Below are positions 32,334 through 43,179 of a DNA stretch of 48,806 bases, piece by piece (positions within the stretch are counted from its first letter, which is position 1; each line of letters opens with the position of its first letter). The translations under genes and the position numbers were made by a program. The stretch is from contig NZ_JAGXJY010000031.1 in assembly GCF_019091085.1 (NCBI RefSeq), positions 1 to 48,806 of the forward strand, read 5' to 3'. The notes under the pieces are model-generated. The model was not told the DNA's origin, ran no database searches, and was given only the letters and a program-made list of their open reading frames with translations. Source of the DNA: Mesorhizobium sp. GbtcB19 (GTDB taxonomy: Bacteria > Pseudomonadota > Alphaproteobacteria > Rhizobiales > Rhizobiaceae).

Positions 32334-33794
32334 TCACCGGTAGAGTTGTGCTTCGTTGCGCTGGAGCTTTTTCAGGGTGTTCTGGCCCACCACGGTGCTG
32401 ATGTCCTCTATCTCGGCGTAGATATTGGCGTCCGGCGGTCCTCCTGCCGGTTCCGTGACGAACATGCTGGCGAAGGCCTGTACCGGCAACGTCTGGTTGC
32501 CGCCTTTGACGTTGTTGTTGACGCAGTCGATAACCGCCACGTAGAGAAGCCGCCTGTCGGCACTCTGGGTGGTGGTGTTGCACTGAGGTGCCGTCTTCTC
32601 CTGTCCGCTTTTCAGCGTCGGATTGTTGATCTCGTATTTGTAGACGCAGTACCGGCTGGGGTTTGCGCCGCACGCGGTCAGCACCCCGGATGTGCTCGCA
32701 TTGCCATGATTGACCGTCCAATAACCGGAGAAGTTCCACAGGCCGCTGCCGGGCACCCCCGCCTGCGCGCAGCAGCCGGTGTCCCTCGGGAGCGCCATGT
32801 AGTTGTTCGCCTGACCGCTGTTTGGGGCGGAATAGGCGCAGTTCTTCTTGCCGGCATTCGAGACGACCATGCCTTTGCGCACGTTGGGCGCCGGCGGGTT
32901 GAGGGTCGGATCGGTCTTGTAGGGCCCGCTGTTGTCGTAGAGATCGAAGCGTGTGTTGATGCCGGCGTCGACGGGCGGAATATTACCCGGGCGCGTCTTA
33001 ACCCCGTTTTGGCTGTAGCAAGCCGGTGGGTTCGTCACGGCGAACATTTCGGTAATGGTGGCCGTGGACTTGTCGCCCTCCGGCGAAGACAGGAACCCGT
33101 AATTGCCAGGCAGATATTGGGCGTTGTTTCCGCCAGTCTGCTCCTTGAGCAGGATCATCGGCTTCTTTGTTCCCGAAAGAGCCGTCTGGAGCGCGCCGAG
33201 GGAGGTGTAGGGATTGCAGATGAACATCGGCGTGAACTGGCAGAGCGCGTTGGTGAAGCCGGCCACTGCCTGCGGCCGCATATCCATCGTTTCGCCGCCG
33301 CCGATGAAGCTCGCCGGGAAGATCGTAGCGAAAGCGCCCGCTCCATCTGTCGTCGTGCCGGAGGCGTTCACGGTGACTTCAGCGAACTTTACGAGCTTGG
33401 GGTCCGTGCTTGCCCAATTAACGCCGTTGGAATCGAGCCCGGCGGCGGTCAACGCGATGTTGTCGTTCGCTGGTATCCCGGTCAGGTAAGTGACGGTCAC
33501 GTCGGCAAGCGCGAGCGGATGCTCGCCTGACGTCGAAAACAGTGTCTCGTTGGCCAGAAGATTGGTGACGGCCCGATTGGCGCGTGTGATGGCATCCGGG
33601 TTGCCATCCAGTTCCGCCGCGCCGGCAAGCGCCAGTGCGTCGACGCCCTTCTGCAGATCGCTGTGCAGCCCGTTGGCGCGGCTCATGTCGATCGCCAGCA
33701 ATGCAAAGCCGACCAGAACCGGTAGCATGATGGAAACAAGGATCATCGCTATGCCGCGCTGATCGTTCCAGAATTCACGAATGGTCCCCAACAT
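32334..33794 (-). CDS. tadG: TadG-like pilus assembly protein
   Basis: The protein of about 486 residues has a N-terminal pilin-like segment (RGIAMILVSIMLPVLVGFAL, with LLAIDMSRANG) as in TadG, then a long extracytoplasmic region with many Cys-containing loops (GGGETMDMRPQAVAGFTNAL, ALCQFTPMFICNPYTSLGA). It would be the largest Tad minor pilin, possibly a tip protein. The ATG at 33794 is preferred; one at 33809 is also possible. Confidence 0.8.
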   Translation of the reverse strand: MLGTIREFWNDQRGIAMILVSIMLPVLVGFALLAIDMSRANGLHSDLQKGVDALALAGAAELDGNPDAITRANRAVTNLLANETLFSTSGEHPLALADVTVTYLTGIPANDNIALTAAGLDSNGVNWASTDPKLVKFAEVTVNASGTTTDGAGAFATIFPASFIGGGETMDMRPQAVAGFTNALCQFTPMFICNPYTSLGALQTALSGTKKPMILLKEQTGGNNAQYLPGNYGFLSSPEGDKSTATITEMFAVTNPPACYSQNGVKTRPGNIPPVDAGINTRFDLYDNSGPYKTDPTLNPPAPNVRKGMVVSNAGKKNCAYSAPNSGQANNYMALPRDTGCCAQAGVPGSGLWNFSGYWTVNHGNASTSGVLTACGANPSRYCVYKYEINNPTLKSGQEKTAPQCNTTTQSADRRLLYVAVIDCVNNNVKGGNQTLPVQAFASMFVTEPAGGPPDANIYAEIEDISTVVGQNTLKKLQRNEAQLYR

Positions 33795-33854
33795 GACCCT
33801 ACTCTCCATTCGTGTCGGGTGTCCTCGCGCGCCCGACGCGCTGCATCCTTCTCT

Positions 33855-34157
33855 TTAGTTCGCCCCGCTGGTTGCGCTCGACGGCCCGACATTGACTGTC
33901 ATGTTCGTCGTCGGCGCGGACCCGCCTGGGGGCAGCTTGTATTTCTGAACGACGCCGACGGACCGTGCGCCATTGCCCTCGATCTTCGTGTTGTTCGAGG
34001 CAGGGTTATACGGATCGACCGTCTGCAGCAGCTGGTTGGCCTTCTGCGAGTCGCCGGAAGCCAGCGTCATCGTGTCGTAATTGTGCAGATAGTCGGCCGC
34101 GCAGCCCGCGAGCAGGCTGGTGCCGAGAAGAACGAGAAGGAGCTTATTTCTTGACAT
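33855..34157 (-). CDS. Small lipoprotein in the Tad locus (position of CpaD)
   Basis: A 100-residue lipoprotein with signal peptide and lipobox LLGTSLLAGC, then ADYLHNYDTMTLASGDSQKA. CpaD lipoproteins stabilise the CpaC secretin but are about twice as long; this shorter protein sits in the same place, directly after cpaC, and may do that job. The start at 34157 fits the lipobox and overlaps the cpaC end by 14 bases. Confidence 0.7.
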   Translation of the reverse strand: MSRNKLLLVLLGTSLLAGCAADYLHNYDTMTLASGDSQKANQLLQTVDPYNPASNNTKIEGNGARSVGVVQKYKLPPGGSAPTTNMTVNVGPSSATSGAN

Positions 34158-35589
34158 AGACCAGCTTGTCCTTCGATTTGACATCCAGCATGTGGCCATA
34201 GGGTCCGGTGACGCCTTCGCCATGCTCGTACATGCGGATCATGTCCTTGTTGACTTCGAGCTGGCCGAGCAGCATGAGCTCCGGATCGTTGGCCGGCTTC
34301 GTCTTGTCGAAAGGCGTCGCCAGCTGTTCGCCGGGCCTTACCGGCCGCACCAGATGCGGCGTGACGATGACGACCAGTTCGGTCTCTTCCTTCTGCGTGC
34401 TCGAATTCTTGAACAGCGCGCCGACGATCGGCACCTGGCCGAGCCACGGCACCTGATCTTGCTGGATGGTGTTCTTGCTGGAGAGCAGGCCGCCGACGGC
34501 GAAACTCTGGCCATCACGCAGATCGACCACCGTCGATAGTTTGCGGTTGGTGAAGATCGGGTCGCCGGCGGCGGTGAAGCCGGTCAGGTCGCTGACTTCC
34601 GGCGCCAGCTTGATGTGGATCTTGCCGTCGTCGAGCACCACCGGCGTGAAGTTCAAATTGACGCCGAACTGCTTGAACAGAATCTCGACCTCGCCTTGCG
34701 CGTTGACGCTGCGCACCGGCACCTCACCGCCCGCATTGAAGCTGGCCGTCTCACCGGAAACCGTGGTGAGATTCGGTTCGGCCAGCGTGCGAACGACGCC
34801 CTTCGCCTCAAGTGCTTCGATGATCAAGTCGACTTTGACATTGCTGTCGATAATGCGGGTGATGAGCGCCGCGAATGGGTTGGTCTTGGAGAGAAGGCCT
34901 GTGACCAGATCACCAGTGCCTAATTCGGTTCCGTCCTTATCCACCGTGCCAATGCCTGTTCCCACCCGGGTCGTGCCGCGGCTGTTCGTGCTCTTGAACG
35001 ACACCCCAAGATCGCGGCCGGCATTGCGTTTGGCCTCGAGGATGCGGACCGAAAGATTGACCTGTTCGCTGTCATCGATCGTCACCGCATTGATGATGGA
35101 GTCCGGGCCGTATTGCTGCGTGACTTCCACGATGGATGCCAGTGTCGCCGCGTCCTTGACGTGACCGGAGAGCCTGACCTTGCCATTGATGGACCCGATC
35201 TCTATTCGAGCCTTGGGTGCCACCTGGCGAATGGCGACCGCCATGTCGCTGACATCCTGACCCACCTCGATCTGGATGGCGCCGAGCGAACGCTTGTCTT
35301 CGGAAAACAGGTTGACGGTGGTGGTGCCGACGGCCTTGCCGATGATGTAGAGCGTCTTGTCGGTCATCGGCTGTGCGTCGGCGATCTTCTCGTCGCCGAC
35401 GACGATGTCGCCCAAAGTGGCGTTCACCTGGATCGTGGCGGATTGGGAAACGGGCACGAAAACGCGGTGCAGCGACGGGCTCGACACGTCGATGAAGCGG
35501 TCAGCCGCGGCAGCCGGCGCGTCAGAGATCGCCGATACGCCCAATACGGATAGCGCGGCCACCGCTATCCTGACCCAAAACCCCTGCAT
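34144..35589 (-). CDS. cpaC: Outer-membrane secretin CpaC/RcpA
   Basis: The 481-residue protein has a signal peptide (VLGVSAISDAPAAAADRF), an N-terminal pilus-type domain (VFVPVSQSATIQVNATLGDI), a BON-like domain (KVRLSGHVKDAATLASIVEV) and the secretin pore (LAEPNLTTVSGETASFNAGG, LSTVVDLRDGQSFAVGGLL, VPWLGQVPIVGALFKNSSTQ). It forms the outer-membrane channel of the Tad pilus. ATG 35589 has GGGGAG upstream and is preferred to a TTG 15 bases earlier. Confidence 0.92.
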   Translation of the reverse strand: MQGFWVRIAVAALSVLGVSAISDAPAAAADRFIDVSSPSLHRVFVPVSQSATIQVNATLGDIVVGDEKIADAQPMTDKTLYIIGKAVGTTTVNLFSEDKRSLGAIQIEVGQDVSDMAVAIRQVAPKARIEIGSINGKVRLSGHVKDAATLASIVEVTQQYGPDSIINAVTIDDSEQVNLSVRILEAKRNAGRDLGVSFKSTNSRGTTRVGTGIGTVDKDGTELGTGDLVTGLLSKTNPFAALITRIIDSNVKVDLIIEALEAKGVVRTLAEPNLTTVSGETASFNAGGEVPVRSVNAQGEVEILFKQFGVNLNFTPVVLDDGKIHIKLAPEVSDLTGFTAAGDPIFTNRKLSTVVDLRDGQSFAVGGLLSSKNTIQQDQVPWLGQVPIVGALFKNSSTQKEETELVVIVTPHLVRPVRPGEQLATPFDKTKPANDPELMLLGQLEVNKDMIRMYEHGEGVTGPYGHMLDVKSKDKLVYVKK

Positions 35590-35640
35590 TACTCGTCTCC
35601 CCAATTTGCTGCCTGTGGCAGCCCGCCGCGCCGACCTTCG

Positions 35641-36663
35641 TCAGTCTTGTCGCGGCACCTCGTATGTTTCCAGCTTGATACCACGGAAAACTCCGACCGT
35701 CGCTTGCTTCGGCGGTTCCGGCTGGACGTATTTGATCACTTCCTTCACCTGCGGCTGAGCCTGTGGCGCGGCGGCCACGACCGTGACCGGCTTTGTCTTG
35801 CTCATCTGATCGATCTGGCTGCCGACCCGTTCGACCGCCTTGGCGAGGCCATCGATCTTCTCGTCGGCCTGCTTGCGCGCCGCTGCCTCGGCTGCCTGCC
35901 TGTCAAGCTCGGCCTGGCGCTTGGCGACATCGTCCGGCGTGTCGCCGGTCAAGTCCGCCAGCGTCACCCTCTCGTTCATCTCGCCCTTGCTGCCGGCAGC
36001 CTGGCGCAACGCCAACGACAATTGCCCGGCGCCCGCCGCGAGTGTCAGCTTCTGGGCGTCCTTGGTGCTGACTTCGACCGTGACCGCCTTCACGACTTGC
36101 GGGTTCTCCTTGCTTTCGTCGGCAACCTGGTCGACGGCCAGCACTTTCACGCTCTGCAGCAGCACGTCGACGAAACTCCTGTCGGCGCCATCGTCGCCGC
36201 GAACGTTGCGGGTCAACAGCACGTCGACCCTGTCGCCCGGGAAAACAAACCCCGCGACGCCGAGCACGTCGTTGACGCGGATCGAAACCGCTTTCATGCC
36301 CTCGCCAAGCACCGCCGACAAAGTGGCGCGCTGCCCGGCGCCAGTGATCTTGGAAGCCAGGATTGGCTCATTGACGCTGATTGTCTGGAGAGCCTGCCGT
36401 GCGCCGTCGCCGGCCATCGCCTCTTTGACAGTCTTGAAGGCGCCTGTTGGCACCGCTCCCGCCGGCCAGGCGATCTCATGCAATTTGTCGGCCGTCAGCG
36501 CGTCGCCGAATTTCAATGGCACTGCCGCGACCACCACCGTGCTGGCCTGCCCGCCGCTGGCCATTGCGTTGCGCTGGCCCGCCAGCCAGATGTTGACAAG
36601 CACGACTGCCAAAACGCCGAATATACCGGCTAGCACGATCATTATGAGTGTATTGGCGCGCAT
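35641..36663 (-). CDS. cpaB: Flp pilus assembly protein CpaB/RcpC
   Basis: The 340-residue protein has a membrane segment (IMIVLAGIFGVLAVVLVNIW), a SAF domain (VVAAVPLKFGDALTADKLHE, MKAVSIRVNDVLGVAGFVFP, GDRVDVLLTRN) and a C-terminal coiled-coil tail. CpaB proteins couple the secretin to the periplasm and peptidoglycan. It lies between the pilin and secretin genes, as expected. Confidence 0.9.
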   Translation of the reverse strand: MRANTLIMIVLAGIFGVLAVVLVNIWLAGQRNAMASGGQASTVVVAAVPLKFGDALTADKLHEIAWPAGAVPTGAFKTVKEAMAGDGARQALQTISVNEPILASKITGAGQRATLSAVLGEGMKAVSIRVNDVLGVAGFVFPGDRVDVLLTRNVRGDDGADRSFVDVLLQSVKVLAVDQVADESKENPQVVKAVTVEVSTKDAQKLTLAAGAGQLSLALRQAAGSKGEMNERVTLADLTGDTPDDVAKRQAELDRQAAEAAARKQADEKIDGLAKAVERVGSQIDQMSKTKPVTVVAAAPQAQPQVKEVIKYVQPEPPKQATVGVFRGIKLETYEVPRQD

Positions 36664-36745
36664 TTACCCCAAGCCCCATTTCAAGCAACCACACCGTAGC
36701 CCGTCAGATCGCACCCGGCCCGAGATTGCCTTGCGATATCAGCTC

Positions 36746-36778
36746 GACCAGGCCCGAGGTCCCCCCTCGGGCCTGGTC
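36746..36778 (-). terminator. Strong intercistronic hairpin after flp
   Basis: GACCAGGCCCGAGG pairs perfectly with CCTCGGGCCTGGTC around a 5-base loop, 10 bases after the pilin stop and before cpaB. With no T-run it more likely protects the pilin mRNA or partly attenuates read-through, giving more pilin than CpaB. Confidence 0.7.
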
Positions 36779-36788
36779 AGTTCCCAGA

Positions 36789-36986
36789 TCAGCAGGTCAT
36801 GTTCGAATCATGCGGCAACAGATTGTTGCACAGCGTGCTCCACGCATCGGTGACATAAATGCCAACGCCGATGATGAACACGATCACCGCCGCGGTGATG
36901 ATGCCGATCAGAATCGAATATTCGACCATAGCAGCGCCGTTTTCATCGTCGCGGAACTGCCGGGCCATCGTCATGAGCTTCTTCAT
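36789..36986 (-). CDS. flp: Flp/Fap-type major pilin
   Basis: The 65-residue prepilin has a basic leader and the Flp cleavage motif G-AAMVEY (NGAAMVEYSILIG), then a hydrophobic helix IITAAVIVFIIGVGIYVTDA and a short C-terminus with two Cys. It is the major subunit of the Tad pilus, processed by CpaA. GGGAGAA precedes the ATG at 36986. Confidence 0.92.
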   Translation of the reverse strand: MKKLMTMARQFRDDENGAAMVEYSILIGIITAAVIVFIIGVGIYVTDAWSTLCNNLLPHDSNMTC

Positions 36987-37070
36987 GCCAATTTCTCCCT
37001 TTGGAGGTTTGAACCCGACGAGACAGAGCCAAGGATGAACCCCATACCCAAGCATCCCCCGTCACGTTCA

Positions 37071-37099
37071 ATCCTAGGTCGCGCTAAAAAACCGGTCAA
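37071..37099 (-). promoter_or_regulatory. Candidate sigma-70 promoter of flp
   Basis: On the leftward strand TTGACC (37099-37094) and TAGGAT (37076-37071) are separated by exactly 17 bases, a good housekeeping-type -35/-10 pair. Transcription would start near 37064, giving a 5' leader of about 80 bases. Confidence 0.5.
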
Positions 37100-37480
37100 A
37101 CGGATTAACAGTCCTTTAACCTTGCAATACTCGATTTCAGATTCTTTCACCTTCTACAACAGCTTGATTCGCTTCACTTTTCAAGCGATCTTAACCATTC
37201 ATTCACAATTCGGCCACACCCGTGGCCAGAGGATGCCACATTAGAAATATGACATATCCGTTTATATTAAAGGGGTTAGCGGGGTGATTTTCTGGGGGCC
37301 GCCAAACGTCTTAGGACTTTGGTCGGTAGGTGCCAAGCAAGTCAAAATAAAACGATTTATCAAATCTCGATTTCTTAACTATGTCGCAAGTAATACGTTC
37401 AATGTGTCCTCCAAGCCGCTTGTGCCCCTCGTGGTTAACGCTTAGTTTCGGTCTGGGGAACATATAAGGGGGTAAGCGGC
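37100..37480. other. A+T-rich regulatory gap between the two Tad arms
   Basis: No gene is seen in this stretch of about 380 bases, and it is markedly A+T-rich against the local average. It separates the leftward flp arm and the rightward cpaF arm, so it should hold both promoters and regulator sites. A clear cpaF promoter was not recognised. Confidence 0.6.
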
Positions 37481-38866
<1,386 letters not shown>

Positions 38867-39838
38867 ATGCTGACGGGACAAACGCTGCTCTATTTTATCT
38901 ACGTGGTTGCGGCCGCCTCCGTCATCCTTGCCGGCGAGGCATTTTACCTCTCTCTCACGCGCCGGCGCTCGCACCTGCTCGCCGTCAATCACCGGCTTCG
39001 CCGCCTCGCCGATGAGGCGCCCGCGGAGCAGACCCTGCAAAGCCTGCTGCGCGAGCGCGGCCTGACCGGTTCAGGAGACTTCGCGTCCAGCTTTATCTGG
39101 TTGAACCGGCTGTACACCCGATCCGGCATAACCGGAAACCCGATGACTTTCGCGATGTCGTTCCTTCTCGCCGGTTTAGCGCTGGCGCTGCTTCTCTGGT
39201 TCCTGGTTGGCGTCTCGGCGCCGGCGGCTTTCCTTATCTTCCTGGCGGTGGGGTTCGCATTGCCGCTGCTTGTCCTGCGCCGGGCCTGCAAAAAGCGGAT
39301 AGCGAAGTTCGCCAGGCAGTTGCCCGATGCGCTCGACATGATCGTCCGTTCGCTCCGCGCCGGTCATCCGGCTTCGGTCGCGATCGGTCTCGTCGCGCGC
39401 GAGATGCCCGATCCGCTCGGCACGGAATTCGGCATCGTCGCCGACGAGATCACCTTCGGGCTCAGCATGGAGCAGGCGGTGCGGAAACTGTCGGAGCGGG
39501 TCGGCTTCGAGGGCCTGCACCTGCTGTCGGTGTCGCTCTCGATCCAGGCCAAGACGGGCGGCAACCTCACCGAGATCTTGGCGAATCTGTCGACCGTGCT
39601 GCGCGAAAGGCATAAGCTCAAATTGAAGATCAGGGCGCTCTCGTCCGAGGGTCGCGTATCCGCGTGGATCATCTCGTTGTTTCCTCTCGTTATGTTCCTG
39701 ATCCTGATGCTCTTGGCGCCGTCCTATTATGGCAAGGTCTGGGGTAGCCCGTTGATCCTGCCGGTGTTCGTGACATTCGGGAGCTGGGCGCTGCTAGGCG
39801 TCTACATCATGTATCGCATGGTCACTTTCGATTTCTAG
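38867..39838 (+). CDS. tadB: TadB inner-membrane platform protein
   Basis: The 323-residue protein is a GspF-like platform component: an N-terminal membrane helix (YFIYVVAAASVILAGEAFYL), two central helices, a GspF-type cytoplasmic domain (RQLPDALDMIVRSLRAGHPA, GFEGLHLLSVSLSIQAKTGG, NLTEILANLSTVLRERHKLK) and two C-terminal helices. It starts directly after the cpaF stop. Confidence 0.92.
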   Translation: MLTGQTLLYFIYVVAAASVILAGEAFYLSLTRRRSHLLAVNHRLRRLADEAPAEQTLQSLLRERGLTGSGDFASSFIWLNRLYTRSGITGNPMTFAMSFLLAGLALALLLWFLVGVSAPAAFLIFLAVGFALPLLVLRRACKKRIAKFARQLPDALDMIVRSLRAGHPASVAIGLVAREMPDPLGTEFGIVADEITFGLSMEQAVRKLSERVGFEGLHLLSVSLSIQAKTGGNLTEILANLSTVLRERHKLKLKIRALSSEGRVSAWIISLFPLVMFLILMLLAPSYYGKVWGSPLILPVFVTFGSWALLGVYIMYRMVTFDF

Positions 39839-39846
39839 GAGGGACC

Positions 39847-40803
39847 ATGAGCCTGCTTTCGAACACGAACGACCTGACCTTTCTGGTTTCACTCGCCGTC
39901 TTCGCGGCGGCGGTGACCTTGTTCCTGTTCGCCGCACTGGTTTTCCTGCCCGCGATGCAGACGCGCAGGCTGGTGACGGACAGTCTCGTCGGCGATGGGC
40001 ATGTGGATCGCCGCTCGATCCTGGCGCAAGATGTCCTCACCAAGGCTGCGGCGCAAAGGCCGGTCGAAGCCTACTTCAAGTCGATGGAGAAGGAACGCAA
40101 CGAGCCGGATGCTCTCGAAGCCAAGCTTTTTCGCGCTGGTTTCTATCAGCCGAGCGCACCTGTCATTTACACGCTTTGCCGGCTTGGGGCTGTCGCCATC
40201 GGCTTTCTGCTTATGTATGCCCTCCTGTCCAAGGTATTGCCGGCGCGATTGCCTGGCATCTTCGCCTTTGCGGGCGCAGGCCTGTTCGGCCTTGGCTGTA
40301 TCGTCATTCCGAGCATCATGCTCGATCGCTTCGAAAATACCCAGAAGCAGATCTATCGTCGCGCCTTTCCCGATTTCATGGACATGATGATTACCTGCGC
40401 CGATGCCGGCATGAGTCTCGAGGCGGCGGTCGAACGGGTGAGCCAGGAACTGGCGGGCACGCATAAATGGCTGGGCATCCAGCTTACGATCATGAACCTG
40501 CAGTTGCGGGCAGGTAAGCCGTTGCGCGAGGCGTTGCGTGAACTCGCCGATCGCATCGGACTGGATGAAGCGAAGGCCTTGGCGGTGTTGTTCCGGCAAT
40601 CGGAAGAGCTGGGCACCAGTCTCACCGATGCCTTGCGCGTTTACAGCGCCGAGATGCGCGACCAGCGGATCCTGCTAGCGGAAGAACGTGCCAACTCCCT
40701 GCCCGTCAAGATGACGATCCCGCTTGGCTTGTGTATCTTTCCGGTGGTGCTGATGATCATTATGCTGCCGGTGATCATTCGCATGAAGGGCATTTTCTTC
40801 TGA
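39847..40803 (+). CDS. tadC: TadC inner-membrane platform protein
   Basis: The 318-residue protein is the partner of TadB with the same fold: membrane helices, then DFMDMMITCADAGMSLEAAV, REALRELADRIGLDEAKALA and a C-terminal IPLGLCIFPVVLMIIMLPVI. GGAGGG precedes the ATG, 8 bases after tadB. Confidence 0.92.
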   Translation: MSLLSNTNDLTFLVSLAVFAAAVTLFLFAALVFLPAMQTRRLVTDSLVGDGHVDRRSILAQDVLTKAAAQRPVEAYFKSMEKERNEPDALEAKLFRAGFYQPSAPVIYTLCRLGAVAIGFLLMYALLSKVLPARLPGIFAFAGAGLFGLGCIVIPSIMLDRFENTQKQIYRRAFPDFMDMMITCADAGMSLEAAVERVSQELAGTHKWLGIQLTIMNLQLRAGKPLREALRELADRIGLDEAKALAVLFRQSEELGTSLTDALRVYSAEMRDQRILLAEERANSLPVKMTIPLGLCIFPVVLMIIMLPVIIRMKGIFF

Positions 40804-40845
40804 TCCGTCATATGATTATCTTCTAAAATTGAGTCGGAGGGCTCC

Positions 40846-41412
40846 TTGGGGCACAAAATGATAAGGCCGATGCGCCTCGCCGTCGCAACCAGCATGCTGC
40901 TGGTCATGCTTGCCGGTTGCCAGTCGACCGACGGCAACAGCACCGGCGTCGTGCGCACCAATGAGCCGGCCAAAGGCGACTACACCGCCTTTGGCGATAC
41001 CTTCGATGGACTGAAAACGATCAGCGATGTCGATTATTACGCCTCGGACCAGGCGGTTGCCGAGGCCAAGACGCAGTTCCGTTCCGAAAATTACGGCAAT
41101 GCCGGCGCCCTGTTCTACAAAGCGACTAGGCTGGCGCCGAATGACGGCGTCGCCTGGCTAGGTCTTGCCGCGTCCTGCGACCGTATAAGGCGCTTCGATC
41201 TGGCCGACATGGCCTATGGCCGTGCCTACCGGCTGCTCGGCGCGACACCGGAATATTACAACAATCTCGGTTATTCCTATCTCCTGCGCGGCAAGCTGCA
41301 GGATGCGCGCAGCAACTTCCTCAAGGCCTATGAACTGGCGCCCAACGATCCGACCGTTGCCAACAATCTGAAGCTGCTATCGTCCAGCGTCCGGAACATA
41401 GAACGGTCATGA
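40846..41412 (+). CDS. tadD: TadD-type TPR lipoprotein
   Basis: The 188-residue protein has a lipoprotein signal (ATSMLLVMLAGC) and TPR-like helix pairs (NAGALFYKATRLAPNDGVAW, NNLGYSYLLRGKLQDARSNF). TadD helps secretin assembly. TTG at 40846 lies 5 bases after GGAGG and is taken as the start; an ATG at 40858 is an alternative. It overlaps cpaA by 4 bases. Confidence 0.85.
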   Translation: MGHKMIRPMRLAVATSMLLVMLAGCQSTDGNSTGVVRTNEPAKGDYTAFGDTFDGLKTISDVDYYASDQAVAEAKTQFRSENYGNAGALFYKATRLAPNDGVAWLGLAASCDRIRRFDLADMAYGRAYRLLGATPEYYNNLGYSYLLRGKLQDARSNFLKAYELAPNDPTVANNLKLLSSSVRNIERS

Positions 41413-41954
41413 CCATTTTGCTGACCGCTTCGATCGTCTTCAAGGGGTTGGCCATCCTGCTGCTGGGAAGAATCGCCTGGACAGATTTCAGCGCGCAGAA
41501 GATATCCAACCGTGACGTGCTGCTGCTGCTCTGCCTCGGGCTTGGCGCCCTGCAATTCCAGGCGTTGCAAACTCATTCATGGCTGGAAATGGGAATCAGC
41601 GCGTTCGGCGGCGCCGCGCTGTTTCTTGCGCTTTTTCCATTCTGGCTCTTGCACAAAATCGGTGCCGGCGACGTCAAGTTGATGAGCGTTACGCCGCTTC
41701 TGATTGGCGGAAGCCATCTCATGGTGTTTGCCGTGGCGCTGCTGGTTTTCGCGATCGGCACGGCCGCTTTGGTCAAGAATCCCTTCCTGATGCCGGCCGG
41801 CATATTCCGCCACTATGTGCAGCATATGGATCGCAAGGGCGTCGTGCCGTTCGGCGTGCCGATATCCGCGGCTGCCATCTGCGCGTTGGCCCTGCAGATG
41901 TACCACGCGATCATGGTGGCAACCAGTTCCGGGATCTTGGAGCAGCTTAATTAA
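41409..41954 (+). CDS. cpaA: Prepilin peptidase CpaA/TadV (A24 family)
   Basis: The 181-residue membrane protein has the two aspartates of A24 peptidases, in AWTDFSAQKISNRD and KIGAGDVKLMS, among about five hydrophobic helices. It cleaves the leaders of Flp and TadE/G pilins. It ends the rightward Tad arm. Confidence 0.9.
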   Translation: MTILLTASIVFKGLAILLLGRIAWTDFSAQKISNRDVLLLLCLGLGALQFQALQTHSWLEMGISAFGGAALFLALFPFWLLHKIGAGDVKLMSVTPLLIGGSHLMVFAVALLVFAIGTAALVKNPFLMPAGIFRHYVQHMDRKGVVPFGVPISAAAICALALQMYHAIMVATSSGILEQLN

Positions 41955-41995
41955 CTCTGCCTAAGTCCGCGACATGGGCCAAACGGTGAATCGGG

Positions 41996-43000
41996 ATGAA
42001 ACGGTCAGTGTCCCATCGCTACGTGGCAGTCATTATTTTCGTGACGGCGATCTTTGTAGCAGCCGATCTCATTATGCTCCCGCTGTCGGACGTGACATTC
42101 AGCCCGTCCAACTGGGTCTATCTGCTGAAAGCCGTGCCTCTGGTAGCATTCTTCTTTGCGGCCGCGCGGATCGTGGAAATGCGGCGGCCCAGGTTCCCGG
42201 ACGCCATGCAAGCCTTTTTGGTGCGCACTGTCGGTTCCATGGAGAACATAGGGACTTTTCTTGTGCTCTTCATCCCGCTTTCGGGGGCGAGTTTCCTGTT
42301 TATGTATCTCGCGGCGAACACCACACGTCCGCTGATGGACGCCTACCTGGCGTCGTTTGATGCCGCGGTCGGCTTCAACTGGATCCGAACTGTCGAGCTC
42401 GCCAACATGGTGCCATCGGTGGCGGCGGTAATGGTCTTCTGCTACGCCGCCCTTGCCTATCAGGTTCCACTAGTCTTTCTGGTGCAATCGATCGGTGGCG
42501 GCCGTGAGCGGATGTTGGAATTCGTGGCCTTGAATGCACTCTCCGGGCTTATGACAGGCATCCTGATGCTGGCCGTGCCCGCCGCGGGTGCGTACTCCTT
42601 CCATATGCCTGATCGCGGTATGTTCAGCCATTTCACCGGCGTCGGAGGTCTCGCCCATCTCTCGACCCTCGCGCAGCTGCGGAGTTCGACGCCATTCACA
42701 TTTGTGATTGGCAACACAATCGGGCTTACCAGCTTTCCTTCTTTTCACACCGCGCTGGGCATCATCATCACCTACAATTTGCGGCGCTCGATCCTGTTTT
42801 GGCCGGTGGCCGAGATCAATGCGATTATGATCCTCGCCACGGTCCCGGAGGGCGGCCACTATTTCGCCGATGTGCTCGCCGGAGCCGCGGTTGCTTTGGT
42901 TTCCATTGCCGCTACGCGCGCGGTAAGCGCCGGGCCAGTGGCCGAGGTCAGGCAGTCCGCTGTTTCGAGTTCAGCCATGCCATTTGACAGCGCGGGGTGA
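41996..43000 (+). CDS. PAP2-like membrane phosphatase/transferase, paralogue 1
   Basis: The 334-residue protein has multiple membrane helices and PAP2-superfamily motifs: TRPLMDAYLASFDAAVGFNW, SFPSFHTALGI with the catalytic His, and VPEGGHYFADVLAGA with the second His and Asp. It resembles the inositol-phosphotransferase-like PAP2_3 group, so lipid phosphatase or phospho-headgroup transfer is likely. It follows cpaA by 41 bases and may be co-transcribed with the Tad arm. Confidence 0.8.
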   Translation: MKRSVSHRYVAVIIFVTAIFVAADLIMLPLSDVTFSPSNWVYLLKAVPLVAFFFAAARIVEMRRPRFPDAMQAFLVRTVGSMENIGTFLVLFIPLSGASFLFMYLAANTTRPLMDAYLASFDAAVGFNWIRTVELANMVPSVAAVMVFCYAALAYQVPLVFLVQSIGGGRERMLEFVALNALSGLMTGILMLAVPAAGAYSFHMPDRGMFSHFTGVGGLAHLSTLAQLRSSTPFTFVIGNTIGLTSFPSFHTALGIIITYNLRRSILFWPVAEINAIMILATVPEGGHYFADVLAGAAVALVSIAATRAVSAGPVAEVRQSAVSSSAMPFDSAG

Positions 43001-43179
43001 TGCGGATGGACGGCCTTAGGCCTCTTCGGGCCTTGTATGCCAACCGGCCGCTCTTTTTGACGGCTACGGCTCTGGACTAGGCCCACCCTCGACCATCTCC
43101 AGTCGAAACGACCCCATGGGTCGGGTCGATTTGGTTACGCTTTCGGGGAAATTGATAGTAATTTTCATCACTCGGGGGA

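Noticed and set aside
32187..33530. Long rightward open frame opposite tadG
   Set aside because: It is antisense to a clear tadG and shows only low-complexity basic sequence.
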